From positions 124,001 through 188,000 of the forward strand of contig NZ_LMEE01000003.1 of assembly GCF_001425305.1 (NCBI RefSeq): a stretch of DNA of 64,000 bases, given 5' to 3'. The notes under the pieces were generated by a model that worked only from the letters and a program-made list of their open reading frames with translations, was not told the DNA's origin and did no database searches. Position numbers and translations under genes: made by a program. Shown piece after piece: positions 1 to 8,625 of this stretch; position 1 is the stretch's first letter, and every line of letters begins with the position of its first letter. The DNA comes from Phenylobacterium sp. Root1290. Lineage in GTDB: Bacteria; Pseudomonadota; Alphaproteobacteria; Caulobacterales; Caulobacteraceae.

Positions 1-387
1 TTCTTGGTGCACGATGAGTTCGCTGAGTGGATGCTCACTGAGGACTACAAGGCGGCGGTGACGGCAAACGTATCAAGGCTCGGAGTTAAGGCGCGAGCCG
101 CGGGCATCCATCTCATCTTTGCGGCCCAGAGGCCCGACGCCAACGTCATGCCGATGCAGCTGCGCGATAACCTGGGTAATCGACTGATCCTCAAGGTCGC
201 GAGCGTGGGTACATCTGAGATCGCGCTTGGGGTCAAAGGCGCAGAGCAGCTCTTGGGGCTCGGCCATTTGGCAGCTCGCCTGAGCGGAGAGCCGACCGTC
301 ATTTATGCTCAGGCGCCTTTTCTGTCCGACGATGACATCGATCGCGCAGTGGATGCGATTATCGCAGGGGACACCGGGGCTGCCTGA
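1..387 (+). CDS. FtsK/HerA-type DNA translocase ATPase, C-terminal end (partial)
   Basis: The reading frame is open from base 1 and ends in TGA at 385-387, so only about 128 C-terminal residues are visible. The first residues (FLVHDEFAEW) look like a Walker B strand with adjacent Asp-Glu. They are followed by a sensor-like segment (IHLIFAAQRPDANVMP) and an arginine-bearing LRDNLGNRLILKV segment, the order seen at the end of FtsK/SpoIIIE and HerA-like motor domains. The later 'GVKGAEQLLGLGHLAAR' matches the end of such domains in defence and mobile elements. It is convergent with sspD, 9 bases away. It could be a DNA-translocating partner of the phosphorothioate system (compare the HerA-like DptH of Dnd systems) or a transfer protein of the island. 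The N-terminus outside the window would decide. Confidence 0.7.
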   Translation, partial: FLVHDEFAEWMLTEDYKAAVTANVSRLGVKARAAGIHLIFAAQRPDANVMPMQLRDNLGNRLILKVASVGTSEIALGVKGAEQLLGLGHLAARLSGEPTVIYAQAPFLSDDDIDRAVDAIIAGDTGAA

Positions 388-396
388 GCGGTTGGT

Positions 397-1233
397 CTAC
401 TTATGGCAGATGACACAGCCGCCCGAGGCCTCGTCGATGCCGTACACATCGTCGATGGTCTCGGCGGAACGGGCGGATAGCGGGTTCAGCCGCCGGCTTC
501 GCTTTAGCCGCTCGCGGCGCTTGTCGTAATCCGCCTTAATCTGATCGACCCGCGCTGGGCTTGCCAGTTCGACCAGGCTTTCGCCCTGGCTCCAGGTGAA
601 CGGGGACCCGTCCTTAAGCGCCGTCTTCTCGTAGTTCACGGCTTCGGCGTACCGGTCGGGGTGGTTCTCGGCGAGCCGCACCCACTCGATCTTCTGCTGG
701 AAGAAACAGAAGGTGCATCCCGACCGCGAGCGCCAGCTGTAGTATTCTGGCTCTCCGACGTCCGCCTGCTGGAGAATCTCAATCACCCCGGCACGGTCAA
801 TGCCGGCCGTGCGCAGGGGCAGGTGCACCTGCATGTTCGGATGTGTCGCCTGATATCCTTCGCGGGTGGGTTCATCAGCGCGGATCGCGACGTACGAGTG
901 GATGGTGACGCCAGCGTCTAGGTCGGCCTTTAGCCAGTGCTCCAAGGGGCGCAGCTTGAGCTGCCTTGTGCACCAGCGTGTCCGAGGCGAAGGTAGAAAG
1001 TTCCTGTATTCCGCAAGCCAAAAATCGAAATCGCGGTCAGGGTTCAGCCGCTCGATCGGGCGGCCGAGGAAGCCCTCCAGCTTGTCGAGGAACTGGTAGA
1101 CCTCCGGCAACTCCTTGCCGGTGTCGGTGAAAAAATACTCGATAGGCAAATGCGGATAATGCTGCCGCATGTAGACCGCCAAGGCGGCGCTATCGCGGCC
1201 GCCCGATACACCTAGAATATGTCGCTCGGTCAT
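397..1233 (-). CDS. sspD: SspD-like PAPS-reductase / ATP-pyrophosphatase family protein of DNA phosphorothioation
   Basis: This 278-residue protein has an N-type ATP pyrophosphatase PP-loop (SGGRDS, residues 10-15) and the PAPS-reductase-like CTRQLKLRPL segment with Cys88. A Cys pair lies at 173/176 (SGCTFCFF) and a second pair at 273/276 at the extreme C-terminus. DndC and SspD proteins use this fold with an iron-sulfur cluster to activate the DNA backbone for sulfur insertion; Cys88, Cys173 and Cys176 are plausible cluster ligands, which is inference. It is the last gene of the operon, and its ATG overlaps the sspC stop by 4 bases (1230-1233), suggesting translational coupling. The gene order A-B-C-D immediately upstream supports SspD rather than a metabolic PAPS reductase. 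Confidence 0.85.
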   Translation of the reverse strand: MTERHILGVSGGRDSAALAVYMRQHYPHLPIEYFFTDTGKELPEVYQFLDKLEGFLGRPIERLNPDRDFDFWLAEYRNFLPSPRTRWCTRQLKLRPLEHWLKADLDAGVTIHSYVAIRADEPTREGYQATHPNMQVHLPLRTAGIDRAGVIEILQQADVGEPEYYSWRSRSGCTFCFFQQKIEWVRLAENHPDRYAEAVNYEKTALKDGSPFTWSQGESLVELASPARVDQIKADYDKRRERLKRSRRLNPLSARSAETIDDVYGIDEASGGCVICHK

Positions 1234-4200
1234 GCCGCCTCCACGTCAGTGTCGGCCGCCAGGCTCGCAACAGCGCGCGCCAGCGCAGCCAGCCGCAGAC
1301 GCCCACCCTCGGGCTCTTCGCCTAGTACCTTTAGGACCTGTTGCGCGAGGCCTGCGGCGGCCTCCTTTTCAACGTCCGAGAGCACGAAGCTGCGGAGTAG
1401 AGGTGGGGTGGATGGATCGAGGCCTACCACCAACGCCAAGGTCTCGGTGTACGAGCGGCGATCGCGCACCACAGCTAGGGCCTCGAGTTCGCGGAATCGC
1501 CGGCCGTAACGCGCAACCTCCGTCAGGGCGTGTGCACGGTCGCGGTCAGACCAGCTATGAGCTGGCTTGTGGAGCAGCATGCTGAGGATGCCTTCAACGT
1601 CGCCACCGGTTTCCAAGGCAGCGGCACGATCAGCGAAGGCTTCGAAGGTGTAGTCATTGGTCAAGTCCTTCAAGGTCGCCGCACGGTCGCGAAGGCCGCT
1701 GAAACTCGTCACCTCGACGCCTAACGCGCGGGCAAGCGCCGCCCGCAAGTCGGCCAAGAGCTGCGGGTAGCATCCTTCGCACTCTGTCAGGGCAGCCACG
1801 ACCAGCTCGGGTGAAAGCCGATCGCCCAATGCAGCTGGAAGGTCGTCAAAGAGTAGGGCCTCTGGATCGCTCGCCTTGAGAATTGTCGACCTAATTAGTT
1901 GGGCGTCCTCGCTGACACTCTTGGTGCGGGCCGCGTAGGTTGGCAGTGCTTCGAACCGTTGGAAGAGAGCCTGGGCGACCGGAAGCGAGGCCTCCCCCGA
2001 CGCGAGGCCAAGTAAGCCAGCGAGCCCATTGAGGAATGTGGTCTCACGAATGGACCGGTCAATCTTCCGCAAGCGGAAGTCGCCGGACCTCTGAAGTAGC
2101 TTGTCCACCAAGACATCATCGATGGCCGTCTGAAAGACACCATCGACATAGACTGCGACCTTGTCCCGATTGGCCATCAGGTAGGCCATGACGAGCACCG
2201 GCATAACGCCGGCCTTGAGACCAAATGGAGCGGACGCCCACTTCGCGAAGACAGCGCCCAGGCCTAAGGGCCCTTCGCTGTCCAGCACCTCCCAAGCGGG
2301 CCACAGCGACCGGCCCTGCGGGCTGTCGTCTGGATCACAGAAATCCCAACCGCCGCCTTCCAGCTCGCGATGCAAACCGAACGGACGCAAGACTGTCAGA
2401 TAGAGGCCGAGCTCCGCAGGATAGCCTTGCATCCCGAGATCTTGGTGTTGGGGACGGCCGACCATCGCGTGGCAGAGCTCGCGGACGGCCGCCATGGAGT
2501 TCGACGACGGTCTATCTCGCTGCAGAAGCTCGCTCTTAAGGATGGGCGACTTCGGATATCCAGCGTCGGCCAGGGCGCTCGCGATTACCGCCAGGGGCTC
2601 ACGCCAAGCTCGGCTCGGCTCCGGCGCAAGCCACCATTTTGCACTCTCCAGGCAGGCTTCGATCGTCCGGTGGAGGAGGTCGATGCACTGTGAATGCCGC
2701 GCGGCCAGCTCACGACGGGCGATCCGATCGCCCTCTAGCTGCGGGTGCGCACGGAAAACGCGCTCGACCGCCATCAACTCCGCGGCGCTTGAGCGAAGCG
2801 CGTAACCCTCCGTGGCGGCGCCGACCGCCACTACGCAGCCGTTTTTCTGCAGAAGCTTGGCTGCACCCTTGCATGTCGCTTCCACGTCGGCCTGCTCAAC
2901 CGAGCCATCACCGATGGCCAGGGCAATAAGGCCACTCCCCTTGTTTGGCCGGCTCGCGAGACGCTCAGCGAGCGTCGCGGCAGTGTCCTCGGGGCTGACG
3001 ACCTGCATCGCAATCTCGAACGTTCGCAGGGCGCCGGTAAGGAAATAGTGCCGCTTGGCCGTGGCAAAGCCGAAGCCAACCCTTTGCGCCAAGCCGTCTA
3101 GCTGCCCCATGTCTATTTGGGCGACCTCGCGGCTGATGGCATCCTCAAGATCGAAATCACTGCCGGCGAAGAGTGCATAACCTCCCAGTCGCGGCTGCCG
3201 AATGAGAACCGCCCAATCCAACAGATCGGATATGGCGGTAGCGCGCTCCTGGTCGTCGGCGAAGGGAACCGCCTGTGCCAGGAAGTCCTCAGCGAGCGCC
3301 AAGCCAGAGCCGTTGCGGAAAAATTCGATCACAGCGGCCGACTTCGTCAGTGCGACGTGCAGGGCGTTGCCCTTGGCCGAGGCCCGCTCTATGGCCTCGA
3401 AAGCGAGACTAAATCGCCCGCTGTCATGGCCGCTGGCCAGCGCCATGCCGAAGTTCGAAGCTAGATAGTCCCATAGCTGTGCTGGGTCGTAGGTCTGATC
3501 GCCCGCGTCGGTTGCTTGCAGGAATCGCTGGAAGCCCCATGGCTCAGCCGAGCCGAGAAAGCCGAAAACGCTGCGCTCATTCTGGGCGAACCGCGCGCGT
3601 GAGACCGGACCCAACAAGAGCGCCGTCACCGGATTCAACGGCCAGGTTGCCGTCAGGGCCTCGGCCAGGACCGAGACCTCCGTCGGCCGTCGCTTAGCGA
3701 CGGCTTCGGCTACAATCTGGGCGCGGGTCGCCGCTGCGGGTGGCGTCGCTTTGCTGGTGATCGCGCGTCCCAGAAGCGCGATGGTCTCATCGGCGCCGCT
3801 TAGGAAGGCGAGATCCTGAAAGCGACCCTGGACCTTCGCCCATTCCTGGCGAGCGTCGCGCGCCGCTCTGGCGGCATATTGCTCGAAGGATTGGTGCAGA
3901 ATTCCGATGACGACCAGGCGGCCTTTACTCCGCGACGCGTGCTCGGCCAAATCCTGCAGAAGATGGACGTCGCCCCCCTCGAGGGCTTCGTGCTCAAGCA
4001 GCTTGCCAAGCTCATCAAGGATTATGAGCGTCCCGCTGCTTCGCGATGCGCCAGCGCGCTTTATGGCGCTGATGAGCGCCATGTCAGAGCCCCCAGCAAG
4101 CGCCTGCTGTGCGGTTGTCCAGCGGTACGTGGCGGCAGCGGCCGTGGCGACGGCATCGCGCAGCCTGACGCGACTTCCTGTGACAGCGACAACATTCCAG

Positions 4201-4532
4201 CGGCCGTGATCTTCAGGAAACGCGCGCTGATAGAGGCCGGCCAGACCCGATCCCACGATTTCCTGCGCGATCTTGCGATTCTTGGACGAGCCAGCGACTA
4301 GGTTGGCCACCAAGAGGGCGGCGCTAGACTTGCCGCCGCCGTACGGGCCAGTCCAAGTGAAAGCCCCTTGCTGATGGTCAACCTGCGATTCAGCCATGGC
4401 CGCCAGCGCCTTGGCGACGCTGGCTTGAAGAACGTAGCCCACTAGAGGCGGCGTGCCGTTCAGGTCGGCGTCGATGCGTGCTGACCGCGCAAACCGCCGA
4501 TCAATCTCAGTCGTCTCAGCGAGCTTAGTCAT
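1230..4532 (-). CDS. sspC: SspC-like large P-loop ATPase of DNA phosphorothioation
   Basis: This 1100-residue protein begins with an ATPase domain. The Walker A motif is GPYGGGKSS (residues 62-70, Lys68) and the Walker B is LIILDELGKLL (Asp173-Glu174). The long remainder has no motif I can name and is probably helical. It lies between sspB (8-base overlap at 4525-4532) and sspD (4-base overlap). SspC is the ATPase of the SspABCD complex, which puts single-strand phosphorothioates into DNA, so context and size fit. The Walker A and B together suggest an active ATPase. Large ATPases of other defence systems such as BREX BrxC have similar N-termini, but the neighbours argue for SspC. Confidence 0.82.
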   Translation of the reverse strand: MTKLAETTEIDRRFARSARIDADLNGTPPLVGYVLQASVAKALAAMAESQVDHQQGAFTWTGPYGGGKSSAALLVANLVAGSSKNRKIAQEIVGSGLAGLYQRAFPEDHGRWNVVAVTGSRVRLRDAVATAAAATYRWTTAQQALAGGSDMALISAIKRAGASRSSGTLIILDELGKLLEHEALEGGDVHLLQDLAEHASRSKGRLVVIGILHQSFEQYAARAARDARQEWAKVQGRFQDLAFLSGADETIALLGRAITSKATPPAAATRAQIVAEAVAKRRPTEVSVLAEALTATWPLNPVTALLLGPVSRARFAQNERSVFGFLGSAEPWGFQRFLQATDAGDQTYDPAQLWDYLASNFGMALASGHDSGRFSLAFEAIERASAKGNALHVALTKSAAVIEFFRNGSGLALAEDFLAQAVPFADDQERATAISDLLDWAVLIRQPRLGGYALFAGSDFDLEDAISREVAQIDMGQLDGLAQRVGFGFATAKRHYFLTGALRTFEIAMQVVSPEDTAATLAERLASRPNKGSGLIALAIGDGSVEQADVEATCKGAAKLLQKNGCVVAVGAATEGYALRSSAAELMAVERVFRAHPQLEGDRIARRELAARHSQCIDLLHRTIEACLESAKWWLAPEPSRAWREPLAVIASALADAGYPKSPILKSELLQRDRPSSNSMAAVRELCHAMVGRPQHQDLGMQGYPAELGLYLTVLRPFGLHRELEGGGWDFCDPDDSPQGRSLWPAWEVLDSEGPLGLGAVFAKWASAPFGLKAGVMPVLVMAYLMANRDKVAVYVDGVFQTAIDDVLVDKLLQRSGDFRLRKIDRSIRETTFLNGLAGLLGLASGEASLPVAQALFQRFEALPTYAARTKSVSEDAQLIRSTILKASDPEALLFDDLPAALGDRLSPELVVAALTECEGCYPQLLADLRAALARALGVEVTSFSGLRDRAATLKDLTNDYTFEAFADRAAALETGGDVEGILSMLLHKPAHSWSDRDRAHALTEVARYGRRFRELEALAVVRDRRSYTETLALVVGLDPSTPPLLRSFVLSDVEKEAAAGLAQQVLKVLGEEPEGGRLRLAALARAVASLAADTDVEAA

Positions 4533-5451
4533 GGCGCACGTTCACCGGCGGGGTGGCGCCATAGGCTGTTTGGATCAGGTCCATCGGGACAACATCGTCC
4601 CGCCGCTGGATCTGCCGCAGGCCTGCGGTGTCAGTCCAACGCCACGCACCGTCCGTGACGTCATCTAGCCGCATCAGACGAGTGACGACGCTGTCCTCAT
4701 CAAGCTTGAACACGCGTCCCGGCGAGCCTGGGGCATAACAAACCTGCTCAGCCGATAGTGCGCTGGAGCCTCCGAGCCGCTCCCAGAACTCCGCCAAGGC
4801 ATAAGCGAATACACCATCGTGCAGGGTGGGCTTGGGGCCGCGCACGAACTCATACCAGCCGCCCAGCCGAGCCTCTCGAACCAGGCCGAGTTCGGCCAAT
4901 AAAGGCTCAGCCGCGTCTTCGTTCAAGGCATCGCCCCGCCGGACGTAACTGCGGAGGAAAACTTCCACATCACGCTTGAGCGTCCCACGGGTGGCGCGCC
5001 AACCCCGTGCGCTGGTTAACTTGAGCAACTCTTCGACTAAACTTGCTGGGTCGAACTCGATCGCCGTCATGACATTGAAGGCATAGTAGGCCGTGGTGGT
5101 CATTTCCGGCGTACCGGCGATGTGCCAGTGACAAAGCCAGATCGTCGCGGCGCGCTCGAGGTAGGGATCGGCCCCGTTGTCTGACAGGATAAGCGAGCCC
5201 AAAGCGCTGGGCTGAATGCGACGTTCGCTCTCTTCGAAGAAGCGCGAGGCCAAAGCCCAATACCGCATGGACGCCGCCATGTTGCGGCCGACGCCAAAAC
5301 GCGCGATAGCATTTTGTTCCTGGAATGTTCCAGACGGCGCGCCGCCGTCGACAGCGTCGAAAGCCTTCTTCAGCCACAGAAGGCGCAGTGGAAAGGTCTC
5401 GTGGCCCGCAAATTGCGCCTTCGAATCTGTGTTGAATGCGTCCTGCCTCAT
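4525..5451 (-). CDS. sspB: SspB-like DUF4007 protein of DNA phosphorothioation
   Basis: The protein contains the DUF4007 signature FAGHETFPLRLLWLKKAF (from residue 14) followed by the FGVGRNMAASMRYWA segment. The rest resembles the DUF4007 C-terminal region with a winged-helix-like look. SspB is the DUF4007 nickase of the SspABCD phosphorothioation machinery and works with SspC. I place the start at the ATG at 5451 (308 residues) because the conserved domain begins just after it and this leaves a 10-base gap after sspA. An in-frame ATG at 5508 would add 19 residues and overlap sspA by 47 bases. The stop overlaps the sspC start by 8 bases. The exact start is uncertain; the family call is firm. 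Confidence 0.83.
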   Translation of the reverse strand: MRQDAFNTDSKAQFAGHETFPLRLLWLKKAFDAVDGGAPSGTFQEQNAIARFGVGRNMAASMRYWALASRFFEESERRIQPSALGSLILSDNGADPYLERAATIWLCHWHIAGTPEMTTTAYYAFNVMTAIEFDPASLVEELLKLTSARGWRATRGTLKRDVEVFLRSYVRRGDALNEDAAEPLLAELGLVREARLGGWYEFVRGPKPTLHDGVFAYALAEFWERLGGSSALSAEQVCYAPGSPGRVFKLDEDSVVTRLMRLDDVTDGAWRWTDTAGLRQIQRRDDVVPMDLIQTAYGATPPVNVRHD

Positions 5452-5461
5452 GGCGGGCAGC

Positions 5462-6634
5462 CTACTGGCGAACCTCTCCAGTAGCAAGCCGGGAGCGGCC
5501 CGCTGCAAGGACGATGAGATCTACTGCACGCTCGATCTCATGATATTCTAGGTAACGGTGACAGAATAAGCGAACGACGCTCCTAGCGTCGATGTCAGCT
5601 AATCCCATTGCCCGAAGTACGTGGGACGAATTTAACTGTCCCGACGTACAAGCCGAGCCTGTAGACATTGACACGAACTTGGCCACCGCCGAGCATAGTG
5701 CGTCCGCATCTACATTCTGGAGCGAGAGGGCCAAACTTCCGGGGACAACAGGGTGGCCGTGGGTGATTATCCGCGATCTGAGCTGCCGCTGACTTAGGCC
5801 CGTGTGGAGGGCCGTCGCCATAGCTCTGCCGTAGCTCTCGCTTGACGCCAAGTGGCTTTCGGCAAGTCGAGCAGCCGCACCAAAACCTGCGATCAGCGCC
5901 ACAGGCTCCGTTCCAGGCCGTAGGCCAGCTTGTTGGCCGCCGCCGAAAATGAGTGGCGCGGGAAGGGGCGCGCCGGCCGAGATGTAAAGCGCCCCCACCC
6001 CCATGGGTCCATATAGCTTGTGGGCGGAGAGACTGAGGTAATCGACATCCAGGTCGGCAACGTCCACGGGGATTTTGCCGGCCGCCTGCGCGGCGTCGCA
6101 GTGGAAGAGCACGTCCGCTGCATGAGCCAGAGCGGCCGCTTCGCGAACCGGCTGAATGCCGCCGGTCTCATTATTCACCAACATCACCGAAGCGAGGAGG
6201 ACAGAGCCGTCCATGAGGTTGCCGAAGGCGACCAGATCTAGTCGCCCCGCTTCATCGACAGGCGAGAGCACGACTTCGAAACCTGCTCGCTGGAGGGAGG
6301 CAGCGGACTCCAGAACCGACTTATGTTCGATTGCAGAGATAACAATCCGCCGACGGTTCGGCTGCGCGTCATGGAGAGCCCGCGCAACGCCGATGAGCGC
6401 CAGGTTGTTCGCCTCAGTAGCCCCGGAAGTGAAAACGACCTCAGACGGCGCCGCGCCGATCAGAGCGGCGACGGCGGTGCGCCCTGCAGCGACCGTGGCG
6501 GCCGCGGTCTCGCCCGCCAGGTTCGCTGACCCCGCGTTCCCTGGCGTCGACCAGGCGGCGAGCATGGCGTCACGTGCTTCGGGAGCTAGAGGCAGAGTCG
6601 CGAAGCCGTCCAAGTAGATCGGGGCGGCCGTCAT
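5462..6634 (-). CDS. sspA: SspA-like cysteine desulfurase (class V aminotransferase fold)
   Basis: This 390-residue PLP enzyme would take sulfur from L-cysteine as a persulfide and feed it to SspD for phosphorothioation. Visible signatures are GATEANN (71-77), NNETGGIQP (from 154), HCDAAQ (178-183), the PLP-binding lysine in LSAHKLYGP (Lys206), and the catalytic cysteine in STGSACTSG (Cys329). All essential residues are present. Its ATG overlaps the stop of the receiver gene by 4 bases (6631-6634), so the sulfur machinery is translationally tied to the kinase/receiver pair. It resembles IscS/NifS/DndA. Its position directly before a DUF4007 gene, the large ATPase and a PAPS-reductase-like gene makes SspA the best assignment over a housekeeping desulfurase. 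Confidence 0.87.
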   Translation of the reverse strand: MTAAPIYLDGFATLPLAPEARDAMLAAWSTPGNAGSANLAGETAAATVAAGRTAVAALIGAAPSEVVFTSGATEANNLALIGVARALHDAQPNRRRIVISAIEHKSVLESAASLQRAGFEVVLSPVDEAGRLDLVAFGNLMDGSVLLASVMLVNNETGGIQPVREAAALAHAADVLFHCDAAQAAGKIPVDVADLDVDYLSLSAHKLYGPMGVGALYISAGAPLPAPLIFGGGQQAGLRPGTEPVALIAGFGAAARLAESHLASSESYGRAMATALHTGLSQRQLRSRIITHGHPVVPGSLALSLQNVDADALCSAVAKFVSMSTGSACTSGQLNSSHVLRAMGLADIDARSVVRLFCHRYLEYHEIERAVDLIVLAAGRSRLATGEVRQ

Positions 6635-8625
6635 AACTCATCCTCCGTGAGCGGGGCGGGCGGGTCTGCGACGACGAGGCCTCGTTGGACGGCGTCCTGG
6701 CGACGCGGAGCGTCTTCGTCCGCCTTGTCCTTCACGTGGATCAATAAGCCCGCCTTGCGGTTGGCACCTGCCAAGACGGCTTCGACGTCAGGCAGGTTCC
6801 AACCCACCACGGCCATGAGGCCGAGGCCTTCAGCCACGGAGAGGATCGGGGCCCACTTGGGGCCCACGTTGTCCAAGTTCAGGCCCTTGGCAATCTTCTG
6901 AGCAAGCTCGTTTTCAGATCGGATGTGGTCAAAGGCAGCCTTGGCTGCCGGAAGGATCGTGGCGGGATCGACTCCGCCAAGCGCCTCTTCAACGCCGTCC
7001 CAAGCGCCCTCGCTCATCACAAGCCGGATCGCAGGCTTGGCCTTGTCGTCCCGCCCGACGAAACACACCGCGCCTTCGTCCAATGCAGCGACCACAAGGC
7101 GTTGCGGCTTGGTGTCGACGCCCGCCGTGAAAACCTCAAGGTCGACGGAAAACGACGCGGGCATGGGCGCCAGCAGTCCCACGCGGCCTAACCCCGACAA
7201 CAACTTCTGCTGCAATTCGAGGGCGTGCGCCTCACGCAGTCGCGCTGCGATACGCAGAAGACCGTTGTCGAAAGCCTGCTGCAGCTGGTCCCAGGAGACC
7301 GTGTCGATGTGTTTCGTCCGCCACTTGATCCAGCGCCGCTCGCCATCGATGTCGATGACGGGAGTTCGCGCGTCAGACCCGTAAGCCCAGTCTTTCAGTC
7401 CGAAGGGGCGCACGTCTCCGACCATGAATAGTATGCGGGGGGCGCCGCCACGCTGCAGGTCGCAGGTGGGCGTCATGACGACAAGAACCTGGTCTGCGGC
7501 CAAGTCGACCAGCAAGCTTTCCTTCAAGGCGGCTAGGGACTCGGGGGCACCTGGACACAGGATATCGCCGAAGGTGACCAGACCTTCGGTTGATCCAGGC
7601 AGATCGAGCCGCTCAGCGTTTTGAGTCAAGGTGCGAACGACTAGGTCCTGCAGGTCTGGCGAACCGGCCACATGGGGCGGCGGGTACGACGACGCGGAGA
7701 AGGTGTTCAGGGCTTTCGCTGCCTCAATGATCCCCCCGTCTCCCTCCAGCTCGTGGGCAAACACACGATCAAAGACGTCGACAAGATAACTGCCGGTGGG
7801 CTCCCCTTCAGTATCAAGCAGCAGCCTTTGCAGCTGGCCTAAGTCGGAAAGGCGCAAACGGCGGAAGTGGGTGAGCGTTCGGCGTGCGGCGCTGTCTAAG
7901 CCAGCCGCCAACGCATCGACGAACCCCGCTAGCTTCTGGGTGTCTTCGAGGTGCTCGGCGAGCCGCTCGATCTGACGTTCGAGCAGTGCGCCCGTATCCA
8001 GCTCGGGCTTGGCGATAATCCGAAAGCCAGAGTCCAAGAGGCCGACCTCGTCTCGAAATTCATCCCGCTTCATGGCCAGGCGGGGGCTTCGCGACATCAG
8101 GATAACCAGAGGCGCTGGCGCACCGCGGGACTCAAGCGCGTCGCGCAACAGCGTTTTTGACGCTTCAAGATCAGCATCGCCCTGGCCATGGCCTAAGAAC
8201 AAATCGATCAGGATCAGATCGACGTCCTGAGCCGCGGCGGTGAACTCGCGCCCAGCCGTGACGACCTCGAGGCCCAAGACCTCCAGCTTGGCTTTCGCTA
8301 CTTCGACATAGCGTACGTCAGCGGCGCGCCCGCCCTGATAGGCTTCAAAAAGCGGTCCAAGGAGGTCGGGGAATTGTGTCTTAAGCGCCCACAAGGCTGC
8401 GACGAAGAGATCGTCACCCACCAGGTCGTCAAGGCGCCGATCCTTGGCGTCAGCGTAGAGTGCCGCAATCTCGGTGCGCAGCGCATCAGTCCAGTCGTCC
8501 CCGAAGACAGTCCATTGCTCGTTGGCCTCGCCCACGTCCTGCGCGCGCGGAATTTCGTCGAATGCGTCATCAACGATCAGGACGCGACGAACGCCGCGCT
8601 CTTGTAACAGATCGGCCAGGCTCAC
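6631..8625 (-). CDS. large receiver-domain (response-regulator-like) protein linked to the Ssp operon
   Basis: This 664-residue protein starts with a divergent receiver domain: acidic pair Asp19-Asp20 (VLIVDDAFDE), likely phospho-acceptor Asp141 in LILIDLFLG, a switch segment VILMSRSP (174-181) and conserved Lys206 (RIIAKPEL). About 120 residues separate the acidic pair from the acceptor, far more than in a standard receiver, so there is an insertion of about 80 residues. Residues about 215-664 match no output domain I recognise: no HTH, no GGDEF and no obvious nuclease motif. The only distinctive string is VVMTPTCDLQRG (around 382-393). It starts with GTG overlapping the kinase stop by 4 bases and ends overlapping the sspA start. 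It is probably the phosphorylation partner of the upstream kinase. Its output is unknown. Confidence 0.75.
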   Translation of the reverse strand: MSLADLLQERGVRRVLIVDDAFDEIPRAQDVGEANEQWTVFGDDWTDALRTEIAALYADAKDRRLDDLVGDDLFVAALWALKTQFPDLLGPLFEAYQGGRAADVRYVEVAKAKLEVLGLEVVTAGREFTAAAQDVDLILIDLFLGHGQGDADLEASKTLLRDALESRGAPAPLVILMSRSPRLAMKRDEFRDEVGLLDSGFRIIAKPELDTGALLERQIERLAEHLEDTQKLAGFVDALAAGLDSAARRTLTHFRRLRLSDLGQLQRLLLDTEGEPTGSYLVDVFDRVFAHELEGDGGIIEAAKALNTFSASSYPPPHVAGSPDLQDLVVRTLTQNAERLDLPGSTEGLVTFGDILCPGAPESLAALKESLLVDLAADQVLVVMTPTCDLQRGGAPRILFMVGDVRPFGLKDWAYGSDARTPVIDIDGERRWIKWRTKHIDTVSWDQLQQAFDNGLLRIAARLREAHALELQQKLLSGLGRVGLLAPMPASFSVDLEVFTAGVDTKPQRLVVAALDEGAVCFVGRDDKAKPAIRLVMSEGAWDGVEEALGGVDPATILPAAKAAFDHIRSENELAQKIAKGLNLDNVGPKWAPILSVAEGLGLMAVVGWNLPDVEAVLAGANRKAGLLIHVKDKADEDAPRRQDAVQRGLVVADPPAPLTEDEL

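Noticed and set aside
5462..6634. Housekeeping IscS/SufS cysteine desulfurase
   Set aside because: No isc or suf genes are adjacent, and the gene is translationally coupled to the receiver gene and followed by DUF4007, a large ATPase and a PAPS-reductase-like gene.
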